Assembly (NCBI RefSeq): GCF_010509575.1 | Contig: NZ_CP048437.1 | Location: forward strand, 806,001 to 870,000 | Source: Faecalibacterium duncaniae | GTDB lineage: Bacteria; Bacillota; Clostridia; Oscillospirales; Ruminococcaceae | Length of the DNA stretch: 64,000 nucleotides | Reading direction: 5' to 3' | In this document: one piece after another, positions 1-8,959 of the stretch | How the letters are laid out: every line of letters starts with the position of its first letter | Position numbering within the stretch: position 1 is the stretch's first letter | The notes under the pieces: model-generated | The model's input: only the letters and a program-made list of their open reading frames with translations | What the model was told of the DNA's origin: nothing | Database searches by the model: none | Translations under genes and position numbers: made by a program

Positions 1-2
1 TG

Positions 3-2408
3 CATGTGGGCCACCCCCGCAGCTATACTGCCCTGGATGTGGTCAGCCGCAAGCGCCGCCAGAACGGCTACAACGTGCTGTACCCCATGGGCTGGGATGC
101 CTTCGGTCTGCCCACCGAGAACTTTGCCATGAAGAACCACATCCACCCGGCCATCGTCACCAAAAAGAATGTGGATCACTTCCGTGAGCAGCTCAAGGCG
201 CTGGGCTTCTCCTTTGACTGGGATCGCGAGATCAACACCACCGACCCCGAGTACTACAAGTGGACCCAGTGGATCTTCCTGCAGCTGTACAAGCACGGCC
301 TGGCCTACAAGAAGGAAATGAACGTCAACTGGTGCACCGGCTGCAAGTGCGTGCTGGCAAACGAGGAAGTTGTCAACGGCGTGTGCGAGCGCTGCGGCAG
401 CGAGGTCGTGCATAAGGTCAAGAGCCAGTGGATGCTCAAAATCACCGCTTACGCCGACAAGCTGATCGACGGCCTGGATGGTCTGGATTACATCGAGCGC
501 GTTGCCACCCAGCAGAAGAACTGGATCGGCCGCAGCCATGGTGCAGAGGTGAACTTCGGTACCACCGCAGGCGATACCCTGACGGTTTACACCACCCGCT
601 GCGATACCCTGTTCGGCGCTACCTACATGGTCGTCTCCCCGGAGCACGCCATGGTCAAGGAGTGGCTGGAAAAGGGCCTGCTCAAGAATGCGGATGCCGT
701 TACGGCCTATCAGGCAGAGGCTGCCCGCAAGAGCGATTTCGAGCGCAGTGAGCTGAACAAGGAAAAGACCGGCGTGAAGCTGGAGGGCGTGATGGGCATC
801 AACCCCGTCAACGACAAGCAGATCCCTATCTTTATCTCTGATTATGTCCTGTCCACCTACGGCACCGGTGCCATCATGGCTGTGCCCGCCCACGATACCC
901 GCGACTGGGAGTTCGCCAAGAAGTTCGGCCTGCCCATCATCGAGGTGGTCAAGGGCAATACCGAGTCCAATCTGGACGAGGCTGCCTTTACCGATGTTGC
1001 CACCGGTACGCTGGTCAACTCCGGCTTCCTGGACGGCCTGTCTGTGACCGATGCCAAGAAAAAGATGATCGAGTGGCTGGAAGCCAACGGCAAGGGCTGC
1101 GACAAGGTGAACTATAAGCTGCGCGACTGGGTGTTCAGCCGTCAGCGCTACTGGGGCGAGCCGATCCCCATGGTCAAGTGTGAAAAGTGCGGCTGGCAGC
1201 CCCTGCCCGAGAGCAGCCTGCCCCTGACCCTGCCCGACATCACCGACTTTGAGCCGGGCCCCGATGGTGAGTCCCCGCTGGCCCGCCACACCGACTGGGT
1301 CAAGACCACCTGCCCCTGCTGCGGCGGCCCCGCCACCCGCGAGACCGACACCATGCCCCAGTGGGCCGGTTCCTCCTGGTACTTCCTGCGCTACATGGAC
1401 CCCCACTGCAAGGACGCTCTGGCCTCCAAGGAGGCGCTGGAGTACTGGTCTCCCGTGGACTGGTACAACGGCGGCATGGAGCACACCACCCTGCATCTGC
1501 TGTACAGCCGTTTCTGGCACAAGTTCCTGTACGATATCGGCGTGGTGCCCACTGCCGAGCCTTACCAGAAGCGCACCGCCCACGGCATGATCCTGGGCCT
1601 GAACCCCCACAGCTTTGTCAACCTGCCCGCTGACGAGCAGGAGAAGCTGCTGAAGGAGTATGGCAGCCAGAAGGCCGCCGAAAAGGCACTGGAAGAGAAG
1701 TACGGCGAGATGGCACGCCATCCCATCGTCAAGATGTCCAAGAGCCTGGGCAACGTCATCAACCCCGATGAGGTGGTGGACCAGTACGGTGCCGACACCA
1801 TGCGTCTGTATGAGATGTTCATGGGCGACTTTGAGCAGGCCGCACCCTGGCAGACCTCTGCTATTGCCGGCTGCAACCGCTTCCTCGACCGCGTGTGGGC
1901 GCTGTCCGACAAGCTGGTGGAGGGCGAGGGCTATCGCCCCGCCATTGAGACCCTGATGCACCAGACCATCAAGAAGGTGGGCGCTGACATCGAGGGCCTG
2001 AAGATGAACACCGCCATCGCCCAGCTGATGACGCTGGTCAACGCCCTGTACGACAACGGCGGTGCGACCAAGGCCGAGCTGGAGACCGTTGTTCAGCTGC
2101 TGAACCCGTTTGCTCCCCACATGACCGAGGAGCTGTGGGAGAAGCTGGGCCACAGCCACAATGAGCAGCTGGCCTACTACCCCTGGCCCCAGTACGAAGA
2201 GGCCAAGTGCGTGGAGAGCACCGTGGAGATCGCCGTGCAGGTGAACGGCAAGGTGAAGGCCCGCCTGAAGGTGGCTGCCGACATCGATGCTGCTGCCGCC
2301 ATTGCCGCCGCCAAGGCTGACCCCGCTGTTGCCGCCGCTCTGGAGGGCAAGCAGGTCGTCAAGGAGATCTACGTCAAGGGCCGTCTGGTCAACCTGGCCG
2401 TGAAGTAA
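3..2408 (+). CDS. leuS: Leucyl-tRNA synthetase, 5' end cut by window edge
   Basis: Class I aminoacyl-tRNA synthetase that charges tRNA-Leu in the cytoplasm. The reading frame enters the window at the HVGH form of the HIGH signature, so roughly the first 50 codons lie outside; the GTG at base 6 is internal. Visible parts are the zinc-binding Cys cluster (CTGCKC and CERCG pairs), the CP1 editing region ([14 protein letters not shown] and [15 protein letters not shown]), the KMSKSLGN loop, the anticodon-binding helices and a C-terminal appendix ending in a [19 protein letters not shown] tail. These are family hallmarks and the assignment is secure. It stands alone here, with a repeat and the rpsU promoter downstream. 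Confidence 0.98.
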   Translation, partial: HVGHPRSYTALDVVSRKRRQNGYNVLYPMGWDAFGLPTENFAMKNHIHPAIVTKKNVDHFREQLKALGFSFDWDREINTTDPEYYKWTQWIFLQLYKHGLAYKKEMNVNWCTGCKCVLANEEVVNGVCERCGSEVVHKVKSQWMLKITAYADKLIDGLDGLDYIERVATQQKNWIGRSHGAEVNFGTTAGDTLTVYTTRCDTLFGATYMVVSPEHAMVKEWLEKGLLKNADAVTAYQAEAARKSDFERSELNKEKTGVKLEGVMGINPVNDKQIPIFISDYVLSTYGTGAIMAVPAHDTRDWEFAKKFGLPIIEVVKGNTESNLDEAAFTDVATGTLVNSGFLDGLSVTDAKKKMIEWLEANGKGCDKVNYKLRDWVFSRQRYWGEPIPMVKCEKCGWQPLPESSLPLTLPDITDFEPGPDGESPLARHTDWVKTTCPCCGGPATRETDTMPQWAGSSWYFLRYMDPHCKDALASKEALEYWSPVDWYNGGMEHTTLHLLYSRFWHKFLYDIGVVPTAEPYQKRTAHGMILGLNPHSFVNLPADEQEKLLKEYGSQKAAEKALEEKYGEMARHPIVKMSKSLGNVINPDEVVDQYGADTMRLYEMFMGDFEQAAPWQTSAIAGCNRFLDRVWALSDKLVEGEGYRPAIETLMHQTIKKVGADIEGLKMNTAIAQLMTLVNALYDNGGATKAELETVVQLLNPFAPHMTEELWEKLGHSHNEQLAYYPWPQYEEAKCVESTVEIAVQVNGKVKARLKVAADIDAAAAIAAAKADPAVAAALEGKQVVKEIYVKGRLVNLAVK

Positions 2409-2409
2409 A

Positions 2410-2470
2410 CCTCTCAGTCACGCTTCGCGTGCCAGCTCCCCTAATAGGGGAGCCCTTGGCATGCCGGTGG
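2410..2470 (+). repeat. MITE-like palindromic repeat, copy 1 (partial)
   Basis: Begins CCTCTCAGTC two bases after the leuS stop and contains the palindrome GCTCCCCTAATAGGGGAGC. It lacks the right half seen in the longest copies at 11431 and 27177. It closely resembles copy 2 at 2931, including the TTGGCAT-CCGGTGG right end. Confidence 0.8.
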
Positions 2471-2563
2471 GGCTGTGCTGGACGCACAAAGTGTTGTGTT
2501 GCGTAAACCAGCTGGGCCCTGCGACAGAGGCAAACAAAATCTCAAAAAAGTTTTCAAAAAAGG

Positions 2564-2592
2564 TTGACGAACGCATGAAAATGCGCTATACT
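2564..2592 (+). promoter_or_regulatory. Sigma-A promoter of rpsU
   Basis: TTGACG, a 17-base spacer, then TATACT: a near-consensus housekeeping promoter about 65 bases upstream of the rpsU start. Confidence 0.8.
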
Positions 2593-2655
2593 GTCTACTG
2601 TTAGTTACCATGTAACAACGAAATTCCTGCCTCACGGTCCAAGGGAGGGAATAAG

Positions 2656-2832
2656 ATGTCGGAAATTCGTGTTAAAGAGGGCGAGTCGCTGGAAAGCGCA
2701 CTGCGTCGCTTCAAGCGCAGCACCGCTCGCAGCGGTGTGCTCGCAGAGGTTCGTAAGCGCGAGGCTTACGAGAAGCCGTCTGTTAAGCGCAAGAAGAAGT
2801 CCGAAGCAGCCCGCAAGCGCAAGTTCAAGTAA
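2656..2832 (+). CDS. rpsU: 30S ribosomal protein S21
   Basis: Small basic ribosomal protein of the 30S subunit, 58 residues, the usual length for the family. It starts [20 protein letters not shown] and ends in a run of Lys/Arg ([15 protein letters not shown]), as S21 does. A strong ribosome-binding site (AAGGGAGGGA) lies just ahead of the ATG. It is monocistronic, with its own promoter at 2564-2592 and a terminator at 2891. The Lys/Arg-rich tail and length leave little doubt. Confidence 0.97.
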   Translation: MSEIRVKEGESLESALRRFKRSTARSGVLAEVRKREAYEKPSVKRKKKSEAARKRKFK

Positions 2833-2890
2833 TTAACTGCTTGAAATCGCACGTTGCTTTAGATTTCAAACGCGTTGCTAACGCCGATGT

Positions 2891-2928
2891 AGGAGAGCCT
2901 GAAACTCAGGCTCTCCTATTTTCATTTT
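2891..2928 (+). terminator. Intrinsic terminator after rpsU
   Basis: Perfect 12-bp stem AGGAGAGCCTGA/TCAGGCTCTCCT with a 3-base loop, followed by ATTTTCATTTT. Confidence 0.85.
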
Positions 2929-2930
2929 AA

Positions 2931-2992
2931 CCTCTCAGTCTCGCTCTGCTCGCCAGCTCCCCTAGTAGGGGAGCCTTTGGCATACCGGTGGA
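2931..2992 (+). repeat. MITE-like palindromic repeat, copy 2 (partial)
   Basis: CCTCTCAGTC start, then GCTCCCCTAGTAGGGGAGC, ending TTTGGCATACCGGTGG. It is nearly the same as copy 1 some 500 bases upstream, so rpsU is flanked by two same-orientation copies. Confidence 0.8.
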
Positions 2993-3056
2993 GTTTACCT
3001 TCTGAGAAAAAATGCTGGTCTTGCGCTCTTACCAAAATCTCAATGAGGTCAAAACT

Positions 3057-3560
3057 ATGCTCATTACCCCCGAATATGTTTTTAAGGATGTGACCCACAT
3101 CACGCCGGAGTGGCTGGCCCAAAAGGGCATCCGGGCGCTGGTGCTGGATATCGACAACACCCTGACCGCCGACCGCAGTCAGGAGCTGCCGGAAGAAGTG
3201 GCCGGGTGGCTGGAAGCCATGCGCAGGGCGGGCGTAAAGCTGACCATCGTTTCCAACGGTGCCGAAAAGCGGGTGCGCCCCTTTGCGGAAAAGCTGGGCC
3301 TTGCCTACCTCTACCGCAGCGCCAAGCCCCTGCCCTTTGCGCTGGGGGTGGCCCGCCGCCGGATGCAGGTGAAGCGCAGGGAAATGGCCATGGTGGGCGA
3401 CCAGCTCTATGCCGACCGGATGGCGGCGGCGCTCTATGGTATTCCGGGCCTGATGGTCATCCCCCGCGGACCGGATCTTGGGGCACAGGTGGTGCTCAAG
3501 CGCAAGTGGGAGAAAAAACACTGGCAGGAATACTACGACCGGGGAGGTAAGACCCTGTGA
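3057..3560 (+). CDS. YqeG family HAD-type phosphatase
   Basis: Predicted HAD-superfamily phosphatase of the YqeG/GEP4 family, 167 residues, the usual length. Motif I is DIDNT (residues 31-35), motif II SNG (66-68), a Lys in AKP (about 90) and motif III GDQLYAD (114-120). I chose the ATG at 3057 because the start then aligns with YqeG proteins (MLITPEYVF..., compare ML..P...F) and a GAGGTC ribosome site precedes it. A longer in-frame start at 3012 exists but looks non-homologous. It overlaps the next gene by 4 bases (GTGA), so the two are probably translationally coupled. The substrate in bacteria is uncertain; the fungal relative dephosphorylates phosphatidylglycerophosphate. Confidence 0.88.
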   Translation: MLITPEYVFKDVTHITPEWLAQKGIRALVLDIDNTLTADRSQELPEEVAGWLEAMRRAGVKLTIVSNGAEKRVRPFAEKLGLAYLYRSAKPLPFALGVARRRMQVKRREMAMVGDQLYADRMAAALYGIPGLMVIPRGPDLGAQVVLKRKWEKKHWQEYYDRGGKTL

Positions 3561-4411
3561 GTGAGTGGAAGATCCGGTTCGGCACCGCAGGCACCAGCGA
3601 CAGCTTCACGGCCATGGGGTATAAGAACAGTCTGGACATTCCGGCCTATACCGAAAAAATGGGGCTGGATGCCTTTGAATACCAGTGCGGCCATGGAGTC
3701 CGGCTGGGGCTGGACAAGGCCCGGCAGATGGCTGACGATGCCGCCGCCCGGGGGATTTTGTTCAGCGTCCACGCGCCTTACTATATCAGCGCCTCCAGCC
3801 TGGACGAGGAAAAGCGGCTGAACAGCGTGAACTATCTGCTCCAGAGCGCGGCGCTCTGCAGGGCGCTGGGCGGCAGGCGGGTCATCTTCCACTCCGGCAG
3901 CTGCGGCAGGCAGAGCCGGGAAGCTGCCCTGGAAAAAGCGCTGGACACCCTGAAACGGGCGCAGGACGCGCTGGATGAAGCGGGCTTTGCCGAGATCACC
4001 CTCTGCCCTGAGACGATGGGAAAGATCGGCCAGCTGGGTACGCTGGAAGAGGTGTTGGCTCTCTGCGGGGTGGACAGACGCATCACCCCCTGCATCGACT
4101 TCGGCCACCTCAACGCCCGGACGCTGGGCGGCATTCGGTCCAAGGCGGATTATGCCGCTATCCTTGACCGCATCGGGGAGGCGCTGGGGGATGCGCGTGC
4201 CCGGCAGTTCCATGTCCATTTTTCCCGCATCGAGTATTCCAAGGGCGGTGAAAAGCGGCACTGGACCTTTGCCGAGACCCAGTTCGGCCCCGAACCCCAG
4301 CCCCTGATGGAGCTGCTGGCCGAGCGCGGGCTTGCGCCAGTCATCATCTGTGAGAGCGCCGGTACGCAGGCAGAGGATGCACAGACGATGCAGAGAATGT
4401 ATTGTGGATGA
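3557..4411 (+). CDS. Endonuclease IV-like TIM-barrel protein
   Basis: AP-endonuclease family 2 fold, 284 residues, as expected for an Nfo-like enzyme that cuts at abasic DNA sites. Candidate metal ligands sit in the family's usual places: VHAPYY (His72), FHSGS (His112), PETMG (Glu152), CIDFGHLNA (Asp181, His184), FHVHFS (His219/221) and ICESAG near the C-terminus. The start is a GTG overlapping the stop of the YqeG gene. The sequence diverges from classic Nfo, so a sugar-phosphate isomerase-like role cannot be ruled out, but the His/Asp/Glu set favours a metal-dependent nuclease. Confidence 0.85.
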   Translation: MSEWKIRFGTAGTSDSFTAMGYKNSLDIPAYTEKMGLDAFEYQCGHGVRLGLDKARQMADDAAARGILFSVHAPYYISASSLDEEKRLNSVNYLLQSAALCRALGGRRVIFHSGSCGRQSREAALEKALDTLKRAQDALDEAGFAEITLCPETMGKIGQLGTLEEVLALCGVDRRITPCIDFGHLNARTLGGIRSKADYAAILDRIGEALGDARARQFHVHFSRIEYSKGGEKRHWTFAETQFGPEPQPLMELLAERGLAPVIICESAGTQAEDAQTMQRMYCG

Positions 4412-4450
4412 ACTTTTTTCTGATTTTATCGTCTTTTTTGCTCAAACCCC

Positions 4451-4479
4451 TTGCCAAACCATGCAGGATTGAGTAAAAT
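4451..4479 (+). promoter_or_regulatory. Probable promoter of efp
   Basis: TTGCCA, a 17-base spacer, then TAAAAT, about 55 bases before the efp start. Confidence 0.6.
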
Positions 4480-4532
4480 AAATAGAGATATGCATTAAGC
4501 ATCAATGAGATTTTACTAATGGAGGAATTCCT

Positions 4533-5090
4533 ATGATTTCTGCAGGCGAGTTTCGCAACGGCGTGACCTTTGAGCAGGACGGCCAGGTTCTTCAGGTCGT
4601 TGAGTTCCAGCACGTGAAGCCCGGCAAGGGCGCTGCCTTTGTCCGCACCAAGACCAAGAACGTGATCACCGGCTCTGTGGTTGAGACCAGCTACAACCCG
4701 ACCGCAAAGTTCCCTCAGGCTTTCATCGAGCGCAAGGACGTGACTTACAGCTATGAGGATGGCGATCTGTACCACTTCATGGACAACGAGACCTACGACG
4801 ATATCCCCGTCAACGCTTCCGATGTGCCCGATAACTTCAAGTTCTGCAAGGAGAACGAGCCGTGCAAGCTGCTGAGCTATAAGGGCAAGGTCTTCAGCGT
4901 CGAGATCCCCAACTTCATCGAGCTGGAAGTCACCCAGACCGAGCCGGGTGTCAAGGGCAACACCGCCACCAACACCCTGAAGCCCGCTACTGTCGAGACC
5001 GGTGCTGAGATCCGCGTTCCTCTGTTCATCAACGAGGGCGACCACATCCGCATCGATACCCGCACCGGCGAGTATATGGAGCGCGTCTAA
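4533..5090 (+). CDS. efp: Elongation factor P
   Basis: Translation factor that relieves ribosome stalling at polyproline stretches. 185 residues, the standard length, starting [10 protein letters not shown]. The N-terminal KOW-like domain carries the conserved loop KPGKGAAF with Lys32 at the tip, the residue modified in many bacteria. The C-terminal OB domain ends [14 protein letters not shown], a family signature. Ribosome site GGAGG lies 8 bases upstream. It has its own promoter and terminator. No modification enzyme gene is in view. Confidence 0.98.
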   Translation: MISAGEFRNGVTFEQDGQVLQVVEFQHVKPGKGAAFVRTKTKNVITGSVVETSYNPTAKFPQAFIERKDVTYSYEDGDLYHFMDNETYDDIPVNASDVPDNFKFCKENEPCKLLSYKGKVFSVEIPNFIELEVTQTEPGVKGNTATNTLKPATVETGAEIRVPLFINEGDHIRIDTRTGEYMERV

Positions 5091-5102
5091 TTTACCGACA
5101 GA

Positions 5103-5136
5103 CCGGGCAGCGGGCAACCGTGTGCCCGGTTTTTTG
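5103..5136 (+). terminator. Intrinsic terminator after efp
   Basis: CCGGGCA/TGCCCGG stem followed by TTTTTT. Confidence 0.75.
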
Positions 5137-5158
5137 ATTAAGATAGGAGGTCATTCTT

Positions 5159-5731
5159 ATGAAGGAAAAGGCTGCATACCTGCGGGGCCTGATCGAGGGC
5201 CTGGGCATCGACGAGACCACCAAAGAGGGCAAGGTCATCAAGGCCATGAGCGAACTGCTGGGCGAACTGGCAGAGGCTGTGGACGGCATCGATGAAGATG
5301 TGACCCGCGCCTACGACCAGATCAACGACCTGAGCGAGGAGCTGGAGGATCTGGAAGCCGACCTCTATGAGGACGATGAGGATGACGAGGAGCCCGAAGA
5401 AGAGGAAGAGGATACCGAAGAGGACGACAATGACGATGATATCGCCAGTGAGCCGTTCTATGAGGTGGCCTGCCCCAACTGCGGCGAGACCGTTTACGTC
5501 AGCGAGGACGACCTGGACGCGGGCGAAGCAAACTGCGCCCACTGCGGCGTGACCTTTGAGGTCGCGCTGGAGGATGAGGACGAGGAGCAGGAGGAAGGCC
5601 CCGTGCAGTACGAGGTGACCTGCCCCGCCTGTGGTCAGACCACTGTGTTTGAGGAGGACGACCTGCTGGATGGCGCACCCAAGTGCCCCGGCTGCGGCAA
5701 GCCCCTGGACTTTGAAGTGACCGAAGAGTAA
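5159..5731 (+). CDS. CD1247-type acidic protein with two zinc ribbons
   Basis: 190-residue protein of unknown function. The N-terminal part (about 1-65, MKEKAAYLRGLIEGLGID onward) resembles the CD1247 N-terminal domain of Clostridia. It is followed by a long Asp/Glu run (about 72-97) and two C-terminal zinc ribbons, each with paired Cys knuckles: CPNCG/CAHCG and CPACG/CPGCG. The zinc-ribbon reading is direct from the spacing; the family name is from memory. It might bind nucleic acid or act as an adaptor, but this is a guess. AGGAGG ribosome site. It follows efp after a terminator, and a shared convergent terminator closes it. Confidence 0.8.
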   Translation: MKEKAAYLRGLIEGLGIDETTKEGKVIKAMSELLGELAEAVDGIDEDVTRAYDQINDLSEELEDLEADLYEDDEDDEEPEEEEEDTEEDDNDDDIASEPFYEVACPNCGETVYVSEDDLDAGEANCAHCGVTFEVALEDEDEEQEEGPVQYEVTCPACGQTTVFEEDDLLDGAPKCPGCGKPLDFEVTEE

Positions 5732-5740
5732 AGCACAACA

Positions 5741-5778
5741 AAAAGGACCGTCTCCTCAGCGGGAGACGGTCCTTTTTT
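5741..5778. terminator. Bidirectional terminator
   Basis: AAAGGACCGTCTCC/GGAGACGGTCCTTT, a 14-bp stem with A-run before and T-run after, between convergent genes, so it can serve both strands. Confidence 0.85.
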
Positions 5779-5785
5779 ATGCCGT

Positions 5786-6073
5786 TCAGCGGGTCTCGTT
5801 TGCCTTCTGCAGCCAGATGCTGCCAATGTCCAGTGCGTTGTACAGGCCATTCTTGGTGGTCTGGCGGAACACGCGGGCCTCAGGGGCCAGGCTGTCGTTG
5901 GTGGAAAAGACCTGAATGTGTACCTTATCGGCCACATCCATGCCGCCCACGGATTTGGTGCTCAGGATCTGCATCCGCAGCACATAGGGGTCGGTCATAC
6001 GGCCGTAATACAGCTCGTTGTCCTTACGGACGAGGGGCTTGCCTTTATAAGTCAGTTTCGGTGTAAATGGCAT
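5786..6073 (-). CDS. Hypothetical protein, 95 aa
   Basis: Not recognised. A 95-residue protein starting MPFTPKLTYKGKPLVRKDN, soluble, with no signal peptide or obvious motif. It is supported as a gene by a GGGAGGC ribosome site, a minus-strand promoter at 6106-6135, a convergent terminator downstream and codon use like its neighbours. The pattern LVRKDNELYYGRMTDPYVLRM reads as a small mixed alpha/beta domain. Confidence 0.65.
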   Translation of the reverse strand: MPFTPKLTYKGKPLVRKDNELYYGRMTDPYVLRMQILSTKSVGGMDVADKVHIQVFSTNDSLAPEARVFRQTTKNGLYNALDIGSIWLQKANETR

Positions 6074-6105
6074 CGTGAAAGCCTCCCTATCGTTTGATAC
6101 ACTTT

Positions 6106-6135
6106 AGTATAACACATCTGGCAGGATGGATGCAA
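6106..6135 (-). promoter_or_regulatory. Promoter of the 95-aa hypothetical gene
   Basis: On the minus strand TTGCAT, 18 bases, TATACT. Confidence 0.6.
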
Positions 6136-6182
6136 GCCGCAGGGGCCGTACAGGCAGATTTTTCTTTGCGGACAGTTTCTGC

Positions 6183-6212
6183 TTGACAAACCACGGGCAG
6201 ATGTGATATCTT
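6183..6212 (+). promoter_or_regulatory. Promoter of the ZTP riboswitch-fhs transcript
   Basis: TTGACA, 18-base spacer, TATCTT, immediately before the riboswitch. Confidence 0.65.
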
Positions 6213-6221
6213 TGACCCAGA

Positions 6222-6305
6222 AGAACGGGTTTGCCTGCTGACGGAACGTTGTGGAGCACCACAGTGCAGACAGAACCGGGTTTTGTTACGCCGACCGTCT
6301 GGGCA
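6222..6305 (+). promoter_or_regulatory. ZTP (pfl motif) riboswitch aptamer
   Basis: Leader of fhs. It has an outer stem ACGGGTT/AACCGGG, an inner CTGACGGAACG segment with a GTGGAGCACCAC hairpin, and the downstream conserved CCGTCTGGGCA strand that forms the pseudoknot in the pfl motif. ZTP/ZMP accumulates when 10-formyl-tetrahydrofolate is short, and this riboswitch class commonly sits before fhs. The match is by eye to the remembered consensus. Confidence 0.85.
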
Positions 6306-6340
6306 GCCTTGCGCTATTGGTGCGCAAAGCTGTCCTTTTT
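6300..6340 (+). terminator. Riboswitch-controlled terminator before fhs
   Basis: GGGCAGCcTTGCGC pairs with GCGCAAaGCTGTCC, then TTTTT. The 5' arm uses the same GGGCA bases as the aptamer pseudoknot, so ligand binding should block the terminator. Confidence 0.8.
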
Positions 6341-6362
6341 GCATTTCAGGGAGGATTTGAGC

Positions 6363-8024
6363 ATGAAGTCTGATATCGAGATCGCACAGGAAGCCAAAAT
6401 GAAGCCCATCACCGAGATCGCTGCCTCGCTGGGCCTTGCCGATGAGGATGTGATCCCCTATGGCCGCTACAAGGCCAAGATCAACCACCGCCTCATCCAC
6501 AAGGCATCCAAGCAGGGCAAGATGGTCCTGGTCACGGCCATCAGCCCCACCCCGGCAGGCGAGGGCAAAACCACCACCAGCGTGGGCCTGGCCGATGCCA
6601 TGAACGCTCTGGGCAAAAAGACTATGCTCTGCCTGCGTGAGCCCAGCCTTGGCCCTGTGTTCGGTGTCAAGGGCGGCGCGGCCGGCGGCGGCTATGCCCA
6701 GGTGGTGCCCATGGAGGATATCAACCTCCACTTTACCGGTGATCTGCATGCCATCGGCACCGCAAACAACCTGCTGGCTGCCATGATCGACAACAGCATC
6801 CAGCAGGGCAACCCCCTGAACATCGATCCCCGCCGCATCACCTGGAAGCGCTGCATGGATATGAACGACCGCCAGCTCCGCTTCATCGTGGATGGTCTGG
6901 GCGGCAAGGTGAACGGTACCCCCCGTGAGGACGGCTTTGATATCACCGTTGCCAGCGAGGTCATGGCGATCTTCTGCCTGGCCACCAGCATCTCCGACCT
7001 GAAGGAGCGGCTGTCGAAGATCGTCTGCGCCTACACCTACGAGGGCAAGCCCGTCACGGCTGGCGACATCGGTGCCGCCGGTGCCATGACCGCGCTGCTC
7101 AAGGATGCCCTTGACCCGAACCTCGTTCAGACGCTGGAAAACAACCCCGCCATCATCCACGGCGGCCCCTTTGCCAACATTGCCCACGGCTGCAACAGCG
7201 TCATGGCCACCAAGCTCAGCCTCTCACTGGCCGATTACGTCATCACGGAGGCAGGCTTCGGTGCAGATCTGGGTGCCGAGAAGTTCCTGGATATCAAGTG
7301 CCGCTATGCCGGCATCGCCCCCAGCGCCTGCGTGCTGGTGGCCACTGTCCGTGCCCTCAAGAGCCACGGCGGCGTTGCCAAGGCTGACCTGAACCAGCCG
7401 AATCTCGAGGCTGTCAAGGCTGGTGCCTCCAACCTTGTGCGCCACATCGACAACCTGAAGAACGGCTTTGGCCTGCCTGTGGTGGTGGCCATCAATGCCT
7501 TCCCCACCGACACCCCGGAGGAGCAGGCATACGTTGAGCAGGTCTGTGCCGAGCAGGGCGTGCCCTGCGTCCTGAGCGAGGTGTTCGCCAAGGGCGGCGA
7601 GGGCGGCAAGGCTCTGGCCGAGAAGGTGCTGGAGGTCATGGAGGATCGTCCCATCCAGTACGTCTACCCGCTGGAGATGCCCTTGAAGCAGAAGGTGGAA
7701 GCCATCGCCAAAAAGATCTACCGTGCCGATGGTGTGAATTTCAGCGCCGCCGCTTCCAAGACGCTGGCCGAGCTGACCGAACTGGGCTACGGCGACCTGC
7801 CGGTCTGCATCGCCAAGACCCAGTACAGTTTCAGCGATAACGCCAAGCTGACGGGTGCGCCCACCGGCTTTACCATGGAGGTGCGGGAAGTCCGTCTTGC
7901 CGCCGGTGCCGGTTTCGTGGTGGTCATCTGCGGCAACATTATGACCATGCCCGGCCTGCCCAAGAAGCCCGCCGCCGTCAATATCGACGTGGATGCTGAG
8001 GGAAAGATCACGGGGCTGTTCTGA
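6363..8024 (+). CDS. fhs: Formate-tetrahydrofolate ligase
   Basis: ATP-dependent synthesis of 10-formyl-THF from formate and THF, feeding purine and one-carbon metabolism in the cytoplasm. 553 residues, the family length. P-loop [10 protein letters not shown] at residues 63-72; [10 protein letters not shown] and [10 protein letters not shown], both typical of the family, are also present. I start at the ATG at 6363, which follows CAGGGAGG; an in-frame extension back to 6231 would run through the riboswitch and is not real. Regulation by the ZTP riboswitch and terminator upstream is expected to switch it on when formyl-folate is low. Confidence 0.98.
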   Translation: MKSDIEIAQEAKMKPITEIAASLGLADEDVIPYGRYKAKINHRLIHKASKQGKMVLVTAISPTPAGEGKTTTSVGLADAMNALGKKTMLCLREPSLGPVFGVKGGAAGGGYAQVVPMEDINLHFTGDLHAIGTANNLLAAMIDNSIQQGNPLNIDPRRITWKRCMDMNDRQLRFIVDGLGGKVNGTPREDGFDITVASEVMAIFCLATSISDLKERLSKIVCAYTYEGKPVTAGDIGAAGAMTALLKDALDPNLVQTLENNPAIIHGGPFANIAHGCNSVMATKLSLSLADYVITEAGFGADLGAEKFLDIKCRYAGIAPSACVLVATVRALKSHGGVAKADLNQPNLEAVKAGASNLVRHIDNLKNGFGLPVVVAINAFPTDTPEEQAYVEQVCAEQGVPCVLSEVFAKGGEGGKALAEKVLEVMEDRPIQYVYPLEMPLKQKVEAIAKKIYRADGVNFSAAASKTLAELTELGYGDLPVCIAKTQYSFSDNAKLTGAPTGFTMEVREVRLAAGAGFVVVICGNIMTMPGLPKKPAAVNIDVDAEGKITGLF

Positions 8025-8037
8025 TTGAAAAAATATG

Positions 8038-8084
8038 AAGTCCCATGTCCGCACCGTTAAGGTGCTGGGTATGGGACTTTTTAG
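8038..8084 (+). terminator. Terminator after fhs
   Basis: AAGTCCCAT/ATGGGACTT with inner GCACC/GGTGC pairing, followed by a T-run. Confidence 0.8.
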
Positions 8085-8114
8085 CTCAACAAATCGGAAG
8101 CGGTGGAGAAAAAG

Positions 8115-8699
8115 ATGAAAGCTTACCACATGAGTCAGACACTGCAAGTTGGGGATAAATTAAAAGCTGGATACAAGAGAAATGAAATTCGTTGTAGAGA
8201 GGTTATCAGCACATTAGAACAATCTGAACAGTGTCTCGAAACAACGATTGCGTCGATGAAATTGCAAGGTGATGAATGGCGTGAATATGTAAAATGGTGT
8301 GTTGAAGGAATCTTTGAATTTGTAAGAGAAACCGAATTTTCTTTTCTTCCAAGCCGTTTAAATTGCAGCTACTATTTCGACAATATTGAATATTATAAAG
8401 TGTTATATGAAGCTGGCTGGGCTCAGAAATCGGAAGAAGAGAGAACGCAAATTCGACTTTTTGAGGTTGACCTTGAAGAAGAGAAACCTACAAAATATGA
8501 TATGCTTCTTTTCGATGAAGCTTTTGATGTTATGTTGAACACAAAAAATATAAAGGGTGTAGTAGAATGCGCCCGAAAATATTTTTCTGGAGAATGTAGC
8601 AATAACCCTGTTTGGGAAATTATGAGTGACAAACCGGCGATAGCAACAAAAGATATAACGGAAATCTTACTTGATTGCCTTGGCCGGGTCAAACAATGA
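8115..8699 (+). CDS. Hypothetical protein in AT-rich cassette (possibly DUF2441-like)
   Basis: 194 residues starting MKAYHMSQTLQVGDKLKAGY. It is visibly AT-rich (many AAA, ATT and GAA codons), unlike the GC-rich neighbours, which suggests recent transfer. The ATG at 8115 follows GGTGGAG at ideal spacing; a GTG at 8103 would put that ribosome site inside the gene. The N-terminus (KAYH..QTLQVGD) is reminiscent of DUF2441 proteins, but I am not certain. The protein is acidic and soluble, with no membrane segment. Its stop overlaps the start of the next small gene (ATGA), so the two are probably made together. Confidence 0.6.
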   Translation: MKAYHMSQTLQVGDKLKAGYKRNEIRCREVISTLEQSEQCLETTIASMKLQGDEWREYVKWCVEGIFEFVRETEFSFLPSRLNCSYYFDNIEYYKVLYEAGWAQKSEEERTQIRLFEVDLEEEKPTKYDMLLFDEAFDVMLNTKNIKGVVECARKYFSGECSNNPVWEIMSDKPAIATKDITEILLDCLGRVKQ

Positions 8700-8941
8700 A
8701 AACATTTAGTTTTATTGTTTGGCAAATCAAAATACCATTCTATGAAATCCCTGTGTTAGGCCACTCTCCCTTTTCTATATACAAATCAACTATAAGATGT
8801 TATGCAGAAATTATTCTGAGGCTGAAAGTTTCCAGTGATCCGGAAGAATACAAAAACTCTATTATCACGATGTGGAGCATCAGCCAGAAACGCTTCCGTC
8901 GTCTTTTGCGTCAGAGTGAGATACTTTACAAAAAGGGATAA
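8696..8941 (+). CDS. Small hypothetical protein coupled to the preceding gene
   Basis: 81 residues, MKTFSFIVWQIKIPFYEIPV onward, overlapping the preceding stop by 4 bases. It shares that gene's AT-rich composition, so the two form one inserted unit. The N-terminal third is hydrophobic and the C-terminal part basic (SQKRFRRLLRQSEILYKKG). No family recognised. An arrangement of a roughly 190-residue gene plus a coupled small basic partner is seen in toxin-antitoxin and other accessory pairs, but nothing here proves that. Confidence 0.5.
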   Translation: MKTFSFIVWQIKIPFYEIPVLGHSPFSIYKSTIRCYAEIILRLKVSSDPEEYKNSIITMWSISQKRFRRLLRQSEILYKKG

Positions 8942-8953
8942 ATGTGGTATCCT
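8925..8953 (+). promoter_or_regulatory. Candidate promoter for a downstream RNA
   Basis: TTTACA, 17 bases, TATCCT, overlapping the end of the small gene and pointing into a gene-free stretch. Confidence 0.4.
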
Positions 8954-8959
8954 AAACAT

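Noticed and set aside
6231..6362. Upstream extension of fhs
   Set aside because: The extra codons lie inside the riboswitch and terminator, and the ATG at 6363 has the ribosome site.
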